Part shown: positions 10,799-25,600 of the stretch, one piece after another
Position numbering within the stretch: the first letter of the stretch is position 1
How the letters are laid out: each line of letters opens with the position of its first letter
Assembly (NCBI RefSeq): GCF_045679555.1
Contig: NC_092098.1
Span: forward strand, 16,630,538-16,694,537
Origin: Salvelinus alpinus
Taxonomy: Eukaryota > Chordata > Actinopteri > Salmoniformes > Salmonidae
Length of the DNA stretch: 64,000 nucleotides
Reading direction: 5' to 3'
Notes under the pieces: model-generated
What the model saw: the letters and a program-made list of their open reading frames with translations, nothing else
Told to the model about the DNA's origin: nothing
Database searches by the model: none
Position numbers and translations under genes: made by a program

Positions 10799-12177
10799 GG
10801 AGCATTGGTGGCAAATCTGATGGCCGAATGGTAAAGAACATCTAGCCGCTCGAGAGCACCCTTAACTGCCAATCTATAAATTACGTCTCCGTAATCTAGC
10901 ATGGGTAGGATGGTCATCTGAATCAGGGTTAGTTTGGCAGCTGGGGTGAAAGAGGAGCGATTACAATAGAGGAAACCAAGTCTAGATTTAACTTTAGCCT
11001 GCAGGTTTGATATGTACTGAGAAGGACAGTGTACCATCTTGCCATAATCCCAAGTACTTGTATGAGGTGACTACCTCAAGCTCTAAACCCTCAAAGGTAG
11101 TAATCACACCTGTTGGGAGAGGGGCATTCTACTTACCAAACCACATGACCTTTGTTTTGGAGGTGTTCATAACAAGGTTAAGGGCAGCAAAAGCTTATTG
11201 GACACTAAGAAAGCTTTGTTGTAGAGCGTTTAACACAAAATCCGGGGAGGCGCCAGCTGAGTATAAGACTGTACCATCTGCATATAAATGGATGAGCGTT
11301 TCCTTCTGCCTGAGCTATGTTGTTGATGTAAATTGAGAAGAGTGTGGGGCCTATGATCGAGCCTTGGGGTACTCCCTTGGTGACAAGCAGTGGCTGAGAC
11401 AGCAGATGTTCTGACTTTATACACTGCACTCTTTGAGAGAGGTAGTTAGCAAACCAGGCCAAAGACCCTTCAGAGACACCAATACACAAGAATGGAATGG
11501 TCTACTGTATCAAAAGCTTTGTCCAAGTCAATAAAAATGCAGCACAACATTGCTTAGAATCAAGGGCAATGGTGACATCATTGAGGACCTTTAAGGTTGC
11601 AGTGACACATCCATAACCTGAGCGGAAACCAGATTGCATACCAGAGAGAATACTCTAGACATCAAGAAAGCCAGTCAGTTGATTGACACGTTTTTCCAAC
11701 ACTTTTGATAAACAAGACAAAATAGAAAAAGGCCTATAACAGTTTGGATCAGCTTGATCTCCACCTTTAAATAAAGGACAATCCGTGGCTGCCTTCCAAG
11801 CAATGGGAACCTCCCCAGAGAGGAGAGGCAGGTTAAAAAGGTCAGAGATAGGCTTGGCGATGATGGGGGCAGCAACCTTAAAGAAAAACGGGTCTAAACC
11901 ATCTGACCCAGATGTTTTTTGGGGGTCAAGTTTCAGGAGCGCCTTTAGCACCTCGGACTCAGTGACGCCTGCAGGGAGAAACTTTGTAGCGTGGCAAGGG
12001 AAAAAGAGGGAGGAGCGTCGGGGCTAGTCGCATTAGAAGGGGTGGGAGATGAGGAAATGTTGGATGGGCAAGGAGGCATGGCTGAGTCAAATAGGAATCC
12101 TGACTTAATGAAGTGGTGATTAAAAGAGCTCAGCCATGTGCTTCTTGTCAGTAACAACCAAAACCACATCAACATTA
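10799..12177 (-). pseudogene. LINE-A ORF2 reverse-transcriptase region (unit A)
   Basis: Minus-strand frames read in order from the right: DPQKTSGSDGLDPFFFK, SGEVPIAWKAATDCPLFKGG, NCYRPFSILSCLSKVLEK, SLAWFANYLSQRVQCIK, GVPQGSIIGPTLFSIYIN, then IQMTILPMLDYGDVIY. These are standard RT fingers and palm blocks of a jockey/CR1-L2-like LINE. Several frameshifts separate them. This copy keeps about 360 bp (near 11,030-11,385) that is deleted in unit B. Confidence 0.8.
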
Positions 12178-13350
12178 ACTTCTTGCCGCACGGATCCCTT
12201 TTACGGGATCATTTTCGTAAACAACCGCTGAATTGGCAGCGCGCCAAACTCAAAAATAATACTAAAAATATTTATAATCATGGAATCACAAGTGAAATAT
12301 TTCACCAAAATAACCAAAATCCACCATTTCGTTTGTGCGTTATGTTCAGAAAACCACATGCACGTTCCGGCCCTGAAAGGCAGACACAAATTCCAAAAAG
12401 TATCAAATTAAAAAATAATACTAAAAATATTTATAATCATGAAATCACAAGTGAAATATACCAAAACACAGCTTAGCTAGTTGTTAATCCACCTATGGTG
12501 TCAGATTTTGAAAATATGCTTTACAGTGAAAGCAATCCAAGCGTTTGTGAGTTTATCAATCACTAGACAAAGAACAAAAGAATAGCTAGAACAGCTAGCC
12601 TTAAATTAGCTTGGTCACGAAAGTCAGAAAAGCAATAAAATGAATCGCTTACCTTTGATAATCTTCGGATGTTTGTACTCACGAGACTCCCAGTTACACA
12701 ATAAATGTTATTTTTGTTCGATAAAGATTCGTTTTATAACCAAAAATCGCCATTTGGTTTGCGCGTTATGTTCAGAAAACCACAAGCTCGTTCTGGTACT
12801 GAAGGGCAGACGAAAATTCCAAAAAGTATCCGTAATGTTCGTAGAAACATGTCAAAGGTTTTTTATAATCAATCCTCAGGTTGTTTTTAACATACATAAT
12901 CGATCATATTTCAACCAGACGGTAAACTGTTCAATTCTACAGAGATAGAAAATGTCGAGCCAAATCTCTCCTGCGCAGGAACCAATCAAAGGACACCTGG
13001 TCATCCACTGATGCGTTTTGATAAATCTCGCTCACTTTTCAAAATAAAAGCCTGAAACTATGTCTAAAGCCTGGTCACAGCCTGAGGAAGCCATTGGAAA
13101 ATAAATCTGGTTGATACGCCTTTAAATGGAGGAGGGGCAAGCAATGGAACAAGGACATTAAAAAAAAAGAAAAGCACTTCCGGGTTGGAGTTCCTCAGGT
13201 TATCGCCTGGAAAATCTGTTCTGTTATACTCACAGACAATAGTTTGACAGTTTTGGGAACTTTAGAGTGTTTTCTATCCTAATCTGTCAATTATATGCAT
13301 ATTCTAATATCTGAGCCTGAGAAATAGTCCGTTTACCTTGGGAACGTTTT
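12178..13350. repeat. Dispersed repeat R, copy 1
   Basis: About 1.17 kb beginning near CTTCTTGCCGCACGGATCCC and ending in a T run at 13,350. It shares GGATCCCTTTTACGGGATCA, a repeated CTAAAAATATTTATAATC block (12,258 and 12,420) and later blocks with 15,080-16,086. It replaces part of Tc1-C here: unit B still has GGGACATGGGCACTC... at this place. Open frames in it are also present in the second copy and are not genes. Class unknown. Confidence 0.65.
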
Positions 13351-13353
13351 TTT

Positions 13354-13634
13354 CCATCTCTACAGTACTCCACCAATCAGGCCTTTGTGGTAGAGTGGCC
13401 AGACAGAAGCCACTCCTCAGTAAAAGGCACATGACAGCCCGCTTGGAGTTTGCCAAAAGACACCTAAAGGACTCTCAGACCATGAGAAACAAGATTCTCT
13501 GGTCTGATGAAACCAAGATTGAATCCTTTGGCCTGAATGCCAAGTGTCACGTCTGGAGGAAACCTGGCACCATCCCTACGGTGAAGCATGGTGATGGCAG
13601 CATCATACTGTGGGGATGTTTTTCAGCAACTGAC
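13354..13634 (+). mobile_element. Tc1-C, 3' remnant (unit A)
   Basis: Continues the transposase broken at 7,460: [25 protein letters not shown], then [13 protein letters not shown] (first catalytic Asp), [25 protein letters not shown]. It stops at 13,634, where a hAT fragment begins. The second Asp, the Glu and the 3' TIR are lost in unit A but present in unit B. Confidence 0.8.
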
Positions 13635-13635
13635 T

Positions 13636-14688
13636 AGTTAGGCATGGTTGATTAATTAGGGCCAATTTCAAGTTTTCATAACAAATCGGTAATCAGCCTT
13701 TTTGGATGCTGATTATGGCTGATTACATTGCAATCCACAAGGAGACTGCGTGACCACCTGTTACGCGAGTGCAGCATCAAAAGGACCTTGTGGCTGCAAG
13801 GAGCCATGGTAAGTTGCTAGCTAGCATTACATTTATCTTATAAAAAACAATCAATCTTCACATAATCACTAGTTAACTACACATGGTTGATGATATTACT
13901 AGGTTTATGAGCTTGTCCTGCGTTGCATATAATCAAATCGGTGCCTGTTAATTTATCATTGAAACACAGCCTACTTCAACTTTGCCTAACTTGTGATGAT
14001 TTAACAAAAGCACATTTGCAAAAAAAGCACAATCGTTGCACAAACATCAATGCCTTTCTTAAAATCAATACACATAAGTATATTTTTTTAAACCTGCATA
14101 TTTAGTTAAAAGAAATTCATGTCAGCAGGCAATATTAACTAGGGAAATTTAGTCACTTCTCTTGCGTTCAGTGCAAGCAGAGTCAGGATATATGCAGCAG
14201 TTTGGGCCTCCTGGCTTGTTGCGAACTGTGTGAAGACCATTTCTTCCTAACAAAGACCATAATTAATTTGCCAGAATTTTACATAATTATGACATAACAT
14301 TGAAGGTTGTGCAATGTAACAGCAATATTTAGACTTAGGGTTGCCACCCGTTCGATAAAATACAGAACGGTTCCATATTTCACTGAAAGAATACGCGTTT
14401 TGTTTTATAAATGATAGTTTCCGGATTTGACGAAAGACTCGTATTTCTGTGTGTTTATTACATTATAATTATGTCTATGATTTTATATTTGCTTGTAAGC
14501 ATTCATTCAAACAGCACTTTCCTACGTTTGCCAGCAGCTCTTAGCAATGCTTGAAGCGCAGCGCTGTTTATGACTTCAAGCCTATCGACTCCCGAGATTA
14601 GGCTGGCAGTACTAAAGTGCCAATAAGAACATCCAATAGTCAAAAGGTATATGAAATACAAATGGTATAGGGAGAAATAGAAAAAGTT
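13636..14688. mobile_element. hAT-like element fragment (unit A)
   Basis: Paralogous to the complete element at 41,930-43,427 (GATTACATTGCAATCCAC, GCATCAAAAGGACC and later blocks). Both ends are missing here: the left end is fused to Tc1-C and the right end stops at an HpaI SINE fragment. Confidence 0.7.
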
Positions 14689-14770
14689 GAAATAGTTCTG
14701 CCTCTGAACAAGGCAGTTAGCCTACCGGGGAGCAGTTGGTTGTCATTGTAAATAAGAATTTGTTAAATAA
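14689..14770 (+). mobile_element. HpaI-type SINE fragment
   Basis: Contains CCTCTGAACAAGGCAGTTAG, CATTGTAAATAAGAATTTG and a terminal AAATAAAAG, the 3' portion of a salmonid HpaI SINE. The tRNA head is absent. Confidence 0.6.
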
Positions 14771-16480
<1,710 letters not shown>

Positions 16481-16644
16481 AAGCGGATGGCTTGACCGTG
16501 TTTCAATTAGTGTAAAATAATGATGACCGCATGAGTCATTGTGAGAGAAATTTATAGACGTGGCAGAAGAGAACTGCCGAACGTCTACATGCTGCACTCT
16601 CTAGATTCACCATAAAGACAGACAGATCAGAGCCACACTGCAGC

Positions 16645-19600
16645 ATGGATTATCAGCAACCCTTCTGCAATCCGGTAAGAATTCTACTTTGGCATTATTA
16701 ACATGTACTTTTCAGGCCCCATTATGTGTGAGGTTTGGGAGTCAATTTGATACTTATTTTTGCTGTAATGTTCCACAATATTTTTATATTCTGGACCCAC
16801 AGATTTTCTTCTAGCCCAGCACGCACTAGCACATCCGATGCAACTAAAATCAGGTGCAATGGGTCTGTTAGTGATACATTTAGTGGACTAGAATAAAAAT
16901 GGGTTCCTCAGGAACAGGACTGAAAAACATTGAATAGGTCTGTCTATATTTCCTGTCATTTTCATATCCACCTTTGACACCTAAAAACTTAAGTGATTGA
17001 TATAATTAATGAAAGAAGGTAAGAAGTAAGGAAACTATAACCTTTTAGGGTGGGTTGCACCAACATGGTTTTAATTAATATAGGATTAGAGCTAATCTAG
17101 GTTTTTTAAATCTAGGTTTATAATTAATCAGAGATGTGTGGCACCACTTCATTTTAAATCTGGCTCAGTAAATCTATAATTAACGGTTTTAAACTATGTG
17201 ACGTGTTACACCAATATATTCGTTTTTTCTTGAGTTGAAACGAAGTAGCTAGCCTACTTGACAAATGAGGCCACAAAGTTGCTGCTCCTTGATAAAATAA
17301 TAACAATGTAACGTTTGAACTATTGCAACTCCATCGTGAAAGGTTCTCATGGGTTGGCTGATTTGAAATAAAATCAGTTTTTTTACCAGTACTAGACAGA
17401 TAACTAATTTGTTAGCTACTGTAGCTAGCTAGTTTATAAACAAAGCTAGCTAGCATTAAATATAATGTATTATTGTCATTACTTATTTTGGCATGTATTA
17501 TTTGTCAGCTACCCACCTGATCATGGCACGTTAAAGTTGTTCACATTTCTCCGCTAATGAAAACCTCGTCGGAACTGATGGAGGAATTTAGTAATGTACT
17601 GGAGGATAAAAAGACAGACAATACGACTGTCAAAAAGGAGGAAGACACAGACACCTGGGCCATTTTATGCAGCAGATTTAATGGATCAACACGGATTAAA
17701 GAGAAAACGGACCCAAATCAAATAAAGGCGTGCTGGAAAAACGTAAAAGCGAAAGCGAAAGCAAAAAAAGGATGCGGCAGAGGCGAGTGCTATTTCAGAC
17801 CGGAGGGGGCCTCCGTCCAAGGGAATTGATCCTCTCCCAGAAGATTTGAGAGATGATTCCCAAGCAGTTTGCCCCTCTCCTTAACCCCTATGATGACGAC
17901 GGGCAACTCGGCCCACCAATATTTAGTAAACATAAATAACTGGTAAATATCAATGACTATAATGCACGTTAAAACTAACTTACTTCACTACAATGTTAAC
18001 ACAATCATCGCGGGATGAACGGTGTCAGCCACCGGTAACGTGTGGGTGCTTTATATGCGCTACAGTCAATTATGATTGCATGTCTACTTATAGTCCGAGG
18101 GGCTTACATCGCAAACTTCCCTTGCTTGGCTAATCATTTGGACCACCGACCAAGTTGGCGACGTTGATTCCCCCAAGGGCATAAGGCGGACGAGGGTGTG
18201 TCTTTTAAGTGTTTGGACCGTATTTAAACTTTCTTCAGCAAAGATGGCTGAAGGAATGGAAGAAAATGTAAGTGATTATAACGTCACAACGAATCATGCA
18301 AAAATGTACTGTTGACAGGAATATGTTAGTTCATGTAGAGACAAACTATTATGCTGAATTGTTTTATCATGAAGTTCATTTACGAAAATCTCGATTTAGC
18401 AAGCTAGCTGACTAGCTAACATTAGCCATCTAGCTGGCGAGCTTTATGTGTTTTGTGACATGCGTATGAAATTGTAATTCTGGTTGTTTAATGTTTTAGG
18501 GACTCCTGAAACAACCAGCAAACCAGGCTGTCGTAATGGGAATCAGTGGATGTAAAGAATCTAGCTAGCTAAAGCATTTACGTGTACTGCAAATTGAATG
18601 TACAATTTTGGAAGCTTGTCTTGCTGATATTTGCCATGCAATGCAGAAAGATGAAATAACGTAGCTAACTATGTTCTTCCTTATTGTGCAGTGGAGGATA
18701 AAAAATACCTGTATTGTAACCTGTACATTTAATATATTCACTGATCATGTACTCTACCTTGGCAAATAAAGGTGCAGTTCAGGTATGAATGTCTTTGAGA
18801 TTATTTCAGTCATATCCAATACCAGGAGTATCACATTCCAGTCTTTGAATGATGCTGTGTCTGCATTACAATTATACACTTCAACAGTGTTTACCAATCT
18901 TGGTTCTGGGACAATGGTTACACATTATTCGTTACAGACTAGAAAAGGGATTTAACTAGTTAAAGGCTGATATTATATATATATTTAAACAGTACACTAC
19001 ACTTCCTATGCATCATGTAAATACTCTAAAACCAGTTAATCGCAATATCTAATGCCCTTCATTTGCATTGATCTGATAAACACAGGATATATGTATTTCA
19101 ACCAGTAGAGAATGTTAAACTCTTTATTGAAAGAAGTTCATTATCCAAGTGTTATAAATACCTACATTATAAATATAATTGTAATATTATAAATTCAAGT
19201 TCAATCTGTATTTCAATGCACATCTGTTGTGCAGTATAAAAACAAAGGAAGAAAGGAGGTGGTGAGAGAGGTAAGAACATAGGAGCAGGGAAGGCAGCAT
19301 ATAATTAATGAATCACAGTGGAACCCAAATATTCTCTCAGTTCGTCACAATTACATAATAGTGTCGGCCCGAAGGTTATCTTAAAAGCGGGTGAGGTGGC
19401 TGATGGGACTGGGGGATGGCATCCTCTCACACCAAAACATATCTAAGGATGAGGGAGAGCATGTTTAAGCCTTGTGTTTTTATTTTTTATTCTAACATTG
19501 TTAGTCATAATCAGGAGGTGAAATGCAAAACTGACCTTGGATCATTAACTCTGGGACTACTACATCTATCTGTTTTTCAATGTAAAGCATCTCTTTAATA

Positions 19601-22600
19601 ATGGTTCCTGTTGACCTGACCAAGTGATCTCTCACCTCTGATCATGCTGTGCCCTCTGTTTTATTTTTTACTTAACCAGGTAGGCTAGTTGAGAACAAGT
19701 TCTCATTCACAACTGCGACCTGGCCAAGATAAAGCAAAGCAGTGCGACAAAAACAACACAGAGTTACACATGGAATAAACAAACAAAGTCAATAATACAA
19801 TAGAAAAAGTCTACATACAGTGTGTACAAATGAGGTAAGATAAGGGAGGTAAGGCAATAAATAGGCCATAGTGGCGACGTAATTACAATATAGCAATTAA
19901 ACACTGGAGTGATAGATGTGCAGAAGATGAATATGCAAGTAGAGATACTGGGGTGCAAAGGAGCAAAATAAATAACAGTATGGGGATGTGGTAGTTGGAT
20001 GGGCTATTTACAGATGGGCTATGTACAGGTGCAGTGATCTGTGAGCTGCTCTGACAGCTGGTGCTTAAAGTTAGTGAGGGAGATATGAGTCTCCAGCTTC
20101 AGTGATTTTTGCAGTTCGTTCCAGTCATTGGCAGCAGAGAACTGGAAGGAAAGGCGGCCAAACGAGGAATTGGCTTTGGTGGTGACCAGTGAGATATACC
20201 TGCAGGAGCGCGTGCTGCTATGGTGACCAGTGAGCTGAGATAAGGCGGGGCTTTACCTAGCAAAGATTTGTAGATGACCTGGAGCCAGTGGGTTTGGCGA
20301 CAAATATGAAGTGAGGACCAGCCAACGAGAGCGTACAGGTCGCAGTGGTGGGTAGTATATGGGGCTTTAGTAACAAAACAGATGGCACTGTGATAGACTG
20401 CATCCACTTTGTTGAGTAGAGTGTTGGAGGCTATTTTGTAAATGACATCGGCGAAGTCAAGGATCGGTAGGATAGTCAGTTTTACGAGGGTATGTTTGGC
20501 AGCATGAGTGAAGGATGCTTTGTTGCGAAATAGGATGCCGATTCTAGATTTAATTTTGGATTGGAATGCTTAATGTGAGTCTGGAAGGAGAGGTTACAGT
20601 CTAACCAAACAACTAGGTATTTGTAGTTGTCCACATATTCTAAGTCAGAACCGTCCAGAGTAGTGACGGGCGGGCAGGTGCGGGCCGCGATCGGTTGAAA
20701 AGCATGCATTTAGTTTTACTTGCATTTTAAGAGCAGTTGGAGGCCACGGAAGGAGAGTTGTATGGCATTGAAGCTCGTCTGGAGGTTAGTTAACACAGTG
20801 TCCAAAGAAGGGCCAGATGTATACAGAATGGTGTCGTCTGCGTAGAGGTGGATCAGAGAATCACCAGCAGCAAGAGTGACATCATTGATGTATACAGAGA
20901 AGAGAGTCGGCCCGAGAATTGAACCCTGTGGCACCCCCATAGAGACTGCCAGAGGTCCGGACAACAGGCCCTCCGATTTGACACACTGAGCTCTATCTGA
21001 GAAGTAGTTGGTGAAGGCAGTTGAGTCGTGAGGCAGGTGAGGCAGTCATTTGAGAAACCAAGGCTGTTGAGTCTGCCGATAAGAACGTGGTGATTGACAG
21101 AGTCGAAAGCCTTGGCCAGGTCGTTGAATACGGCTGCACAGTAATGTCTTTTATCGATGACGGTTATGATATCGTTTAGGACCTTGAGCGTGGCTGAGGT
21201 GCACCCACGACCAGCTCGGAAAATAGATTGCATAGCGGAGAAGGTACGGTGGGATTCGAAATGGTCAGGGATCTGTTTGTTAACTTGGCTTTCGAAGAAC
21301 TTAGAAAGGCAGGGTAGGATAGATAAAGGTTTGTAGCAGTTTGGGTCTAGTCTCCCCCTTTGAAGAGGGGGATGACCGCGGCAGCGTTCCAATCTCAGAC
21401 GATACGAAAGAGAGATTGAACAGGCTAGTCATAGGGGTTGCAACAATTTCGGCAGATCATTTTAGAAAGAGAGGGTCGAGATTGTCTAGCCCGGCTGATT
21501 TGTAGGGGTCCAGATTCTGCAGCTCTTACAGAACATCAGCTATCTGGATTTGGGTGAAGGAGAAATAGGGGATCTTGGGTGAGTTGCTGTGGGGGGTGCA
21601 GGGCTGTTGACTGGGGTAGGGGTAGCCAAGTGGAAAGCATGGCCAGCCGTAGAGAAATACTTATTGAAATTCTCAATTATTGTGGATTTATCAGTGGTGA
21701 CAGTGTTTCCTAGCCTCAGTGCAGTGTGCAACTGGGTGGAGGTGCTCTTATTCTCCATGGACTTTGCAGTGTCCCAGAACTTTTTTGAGTTTGTGCACCA
21801 GGATGCAAATTTCTGTTTGAAAAAGCTAGCCTTTGCTTTCCTAACTGCCTGTGTATATTGGTTCCTAACTTTCCTGAAAAGTTGCATATCACGGGGGCTA
21901 TTCGGTGCTAATGCAGTACACCACAGGATGTTTTTGTGCTGGTCAAGGGCAGTCAGGTCTGGAGTGAACCAAGGGCTATATCTGTTCCTGGTTCTACATT
22001 TTTATGTAGCCAGTTCAGATGCGGGAGGGGTTCAGCGACACAGCTGATATAACCTAGAGGATTTAGGGAGAAGAGAGAGGGATGAAGTGAAGGAGAGAAA
22101 CTTTTGAGAAAATAAGGTAGTTAAAGAGACCGTGTTCAACATGAATCTGTGTGTGGCCTCACCTGGTGTCCACACCACACTAAGTGGCTGCAGAGTACTT
22201 TATGCTGAAAAACATAAACAGACACATGAGGACAAACATTATAACGTAGTTATATAAATAATATAGTGTTTTACTATTCTCCATGGTTGGCCCTCTTGCC
22301 TATTCTTTGAAGGTGGAAGGAGCCACAGTATTACACCTGAGCCTGCTTACTGCACAACACAATCCATCAATCAGGTTGATACATGGGTGTGTAGGTGTGG
22401 GTTATAGGGTGTTCAGACATCACAGCACCCTCACCTGAGAAGTAGAAATCAAAGGCATAGAAACTGGGAATTGAATAACTGCAGTTGACATAGCTAAGTA
22501 AATGGAAGAATACTCTTATTGCAATGTGAATGGCTCTTAAAAGAGCCTTTGTTTGTGCATAGTGTAGTCTATGGTGTTGCCAGGGAACAGCACCCTCTTC

Positions 22601-25600
22601 AAAGAAGTAGGAGGTGAAGATCTCCCGCACACAGATTGCCTCTGGTCCTCGTGTCCATCCTCAAGAAGTTATGCAGGACACAGGTAGCCTTCACACACCT
22701 GAATTCCTCCAGGAGGCAGTCCCAGATGGCCCTGGTCACCCAACCTTGCAGTGCCCTACACGTTAACTGTAGGCAATCGTTGTGAAGGAATCTCCAGTTA
22801 CAAGGTATCTGTAGGAATATGGAAGATAATGTAATTATTTGACATTTACATCACCAGGTCATTGTGGATTACTAAAGCATAATATCCCTGATAACTTATC
22901 ATGATTGTCAGGACCCGGTGTGAGAAAGTCACTAATAGTCGGCAGAACCCAGAAGATGAGGCAGACACAGCAGTACTGGAGACGGTGGTTTAATCAAAGT
23001 AAAAGATCTTCAGGCAAAAAATATAAATCCACAACGTCAAAAGAAAAGCCAAGAGAAAAAATGGATATCCTCCAAAATACAATGAAAATCCACAAAGTGG
23101 TAAGAACAGCAGGAAAAAACAAACCTCAAAAGACTAATCAAAAATAAACAAGAACAAAACCAGAGTACCTCTGGAAAATCCAACAAGAGAAATATATGTT
23201 CACAGCATGGCTGGGGCTGGGTGCTAACATACAAACACTGAGCAAAGAACTGAGGAACACTAAGGGTTTAAATACCTACAAAGAAATAAGGCACAGGTGC
23301 AAATAATAATTAGACCAAGGGAAAAACAAAAGGTTCAAAAAAGGCGCAATGGGGGCAACTAGTGACCAAAACAATCCTGGCCAAATCCCGACAATGATAA
23401 CATTGGATTGATAGATGCATGGGCACACATGTGCATGTGACAATAACAGGATCATATCAAGGATAGCATCACAAATGAATACGTAAATACCACTCGAAGC
23501 TTGATTGAGTTGATCATTTGAGTCAGCTGTGCAGTGCTAAGGCAAAAACAAAAATGTGCACCCCTTTGAGTCCCCAGGACAAGGACTGAGAACCACTGCT
23601 CTTCATTGGGACCTCTTCATGTGTAGAGAGGCTTTCATAGCGCTCTTTAAATAAGGAAAGAAAACCTCACAAGAAGCAGACTTCATTATAGTCAAATTGG
23701 TCCCGTGTGGCTCAGTTGGTAGAGCATGGCGCTTGCAACGCCAGGGTCGTGGGTTCATTCCCCACGGGGGGACCAGGATGAATATGTATGAACTTTCCAA
23801 TTTGTAAGTCGCTCTGGATAAGAGCGTCTGCTAAATGACTTAAATGTAAATGTAAATTACACCGCACTGACCAATTTTGTGTCCTCCAGTCTTATCCTCA
23901 CTGTTGTGTTCTTGTGCTTCTAGTTCCACCCTGTATTTTATTGAGAATAAGAAAGTCTTAATAATACATATGAATACAGATAGCCTAATTAGGAATTGTA
24001 CTTGTCGATCAAAATATATTGCTTTTTACATGTTACCAATGTCACATTATACACACCTTAGGCTGCAAAATGGTTCTCAATCAAGGTTCTCCTCACAGCA
24101 TTCCCATTTGGATTGGCAGCATGTTGCACCTAGCCATCTTCTTCATTCTCCTCAGGTAGGTCCTCTTCAGCCTCCTCAGGTAGCTTGTGTCCTTGTCTCT
24201 TGCCAAAGTTATACATAACCACCACTGCAATAATGATTGTCAGTGTAGTGTCCATCTTTGTGCGGAGCCCCTCTAGGCAGTGGAATCTTTTTTTTTCACA
24301 CTCCAAAAAATCTTTCAATGAGACCTCTTACCAGGATATGAGAGGTGTTGCATTCTCTCTCTTCAGGTGTCTGGGGGTTTTAAAGGGGAGTCATAAGGCA
24401 CCCACGACAGGCATATCCATTGTCACCTAGTAGGTGGCCTTCATATGCCCCCCTTTCCAGCATTGCACACAGATGACTATTGTCAAAGATTCTGCTGTCA
24501 TGGGTGGATCCTGGCCATCTAGCTACGATGTTGGTGAGCTGACCTTTGTCATCACAAACAGCCTGCACGTTGATGGAGCAGTAACCTTTCCGATTACGAA
24601 ATAGTTCTCCGTTCTCCCCACCAGGGTTGGGAATAGGAATGCGTGTACAGTCTATTGTCTAGTACACCTGGGAATCTACCTCTCCTGTAAAATCCAGCTG
24701 CTGTTTCCTCTGTAGGATTGAACCTTATGTACTGATTCTTCAGACCGGCAATAGCACTGGACACTGACTACAATCCTGCAGACAGTTGACTTGTGGAGTC
24801 CAAAAATATCCCCATCCACCATCTGGAAACATCCAGTTGCATAGAACCGTAGGGCCACCAGGAGCTGCAGTAGTGGGGGTACAGCCTCGTTCCTATCACT
24901 CCCATGCTTAATGGTTGGTCCAACCTTTCTTGTCAGTTGCATTACAGAGTCCTTGGAGAAGCGGTATCTCCTTGAAAACTCATCATTATCATAAAACTCA
25001 ACAAGATTCAACCTGTCTCTAATTATTCTCTAAAGAACTCTGTCAATTTGATCTCTCCACGGTGGATATGCTGCCATTTTATCAGTTAAACCACCTCAAG
25101 TGGCAGTTCAGAATTAACTTTCCATCTAAGTTTATATATATTTTTTACATGTAATTGAGCAACAGGCTTAAAATGTATCTAGGTTTAAAGTGAAAACTAA
25201 AGGATTTAATTGACCTAAGATTAATTTAAAACTAGGTTTAAAATGTGGTGTGACAAGATGAATAGATAAACCTTGATTTAACCCAGTGTGGCAGATGGCA
25301 GGGAGAGGTGAGGGGAGTGGTTATTGAGGGGAGATATCTTGCAGCCCGCTGGCTCTACCCCTGAGCCTTACATAGACTTCCTGCCCCAATGAGGCGAGGC
25401 TGTGGATCATTAAGCCAGGGAGTGCTTGGGGATAAAGGAGGAAGCAGCCTGCACAAAGGGGCATAGAATGGAGAGAAAAATGTGGGTTATGAAGAGCGAA
25501 CAATATCTGTGAGATTACCTGTTGTGACCTGGACTGTCAGATTACCCCCTTTGTCTACCGGATCGGCTGAGGACCTGAGTTTTAGGGTTACCCCTGGAGA

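Larger units (their letters stand above)
7461..12177 (-). mobile_element. LINE-A (unit A), interrupted
   Basis: A 5'-truncated non-LTR retrotransposon on the minus strand inserted in Tc1-C. Its 3' end is 7,461-7,580 (reverse of a TAAATAAAGG-type tail) and its RT region is 10,799-12,177. The interior is displaced by Tc1-A, Tc1-B and a MITE. The same insertion occurs at 35,260-40,329 in unit B. Confidence 0.8.
18806..23698 (+). repeat. Harbinger interior shared with 30,664-32,515
   Basis: From CAGTCATATCCAATACCAGG to GACTTCATTATAGTCAAATT the sequence matches 30,664-32,515 closely in the same orientation. Copy 1 alone contains the LINE at 19,655, the solo LTR at 22,906 and the SINE at 23,699, each absent from the second copy, which defines their borders. 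Confidence 0.8.

Noticed and set aside
12138-12948. Several open frames of 60-110 codons
   Set aside because: They lie in dispersed repeat R and recur in its second copy at 15,100-15,650; no family motif.
23699-23770. tRNA-like sequence with A and B boxes
   Set aside because: Part of a SINE: it runs into a LINE-type tail with flanking direct repeats and recurs inverted at 7,047-7,205.
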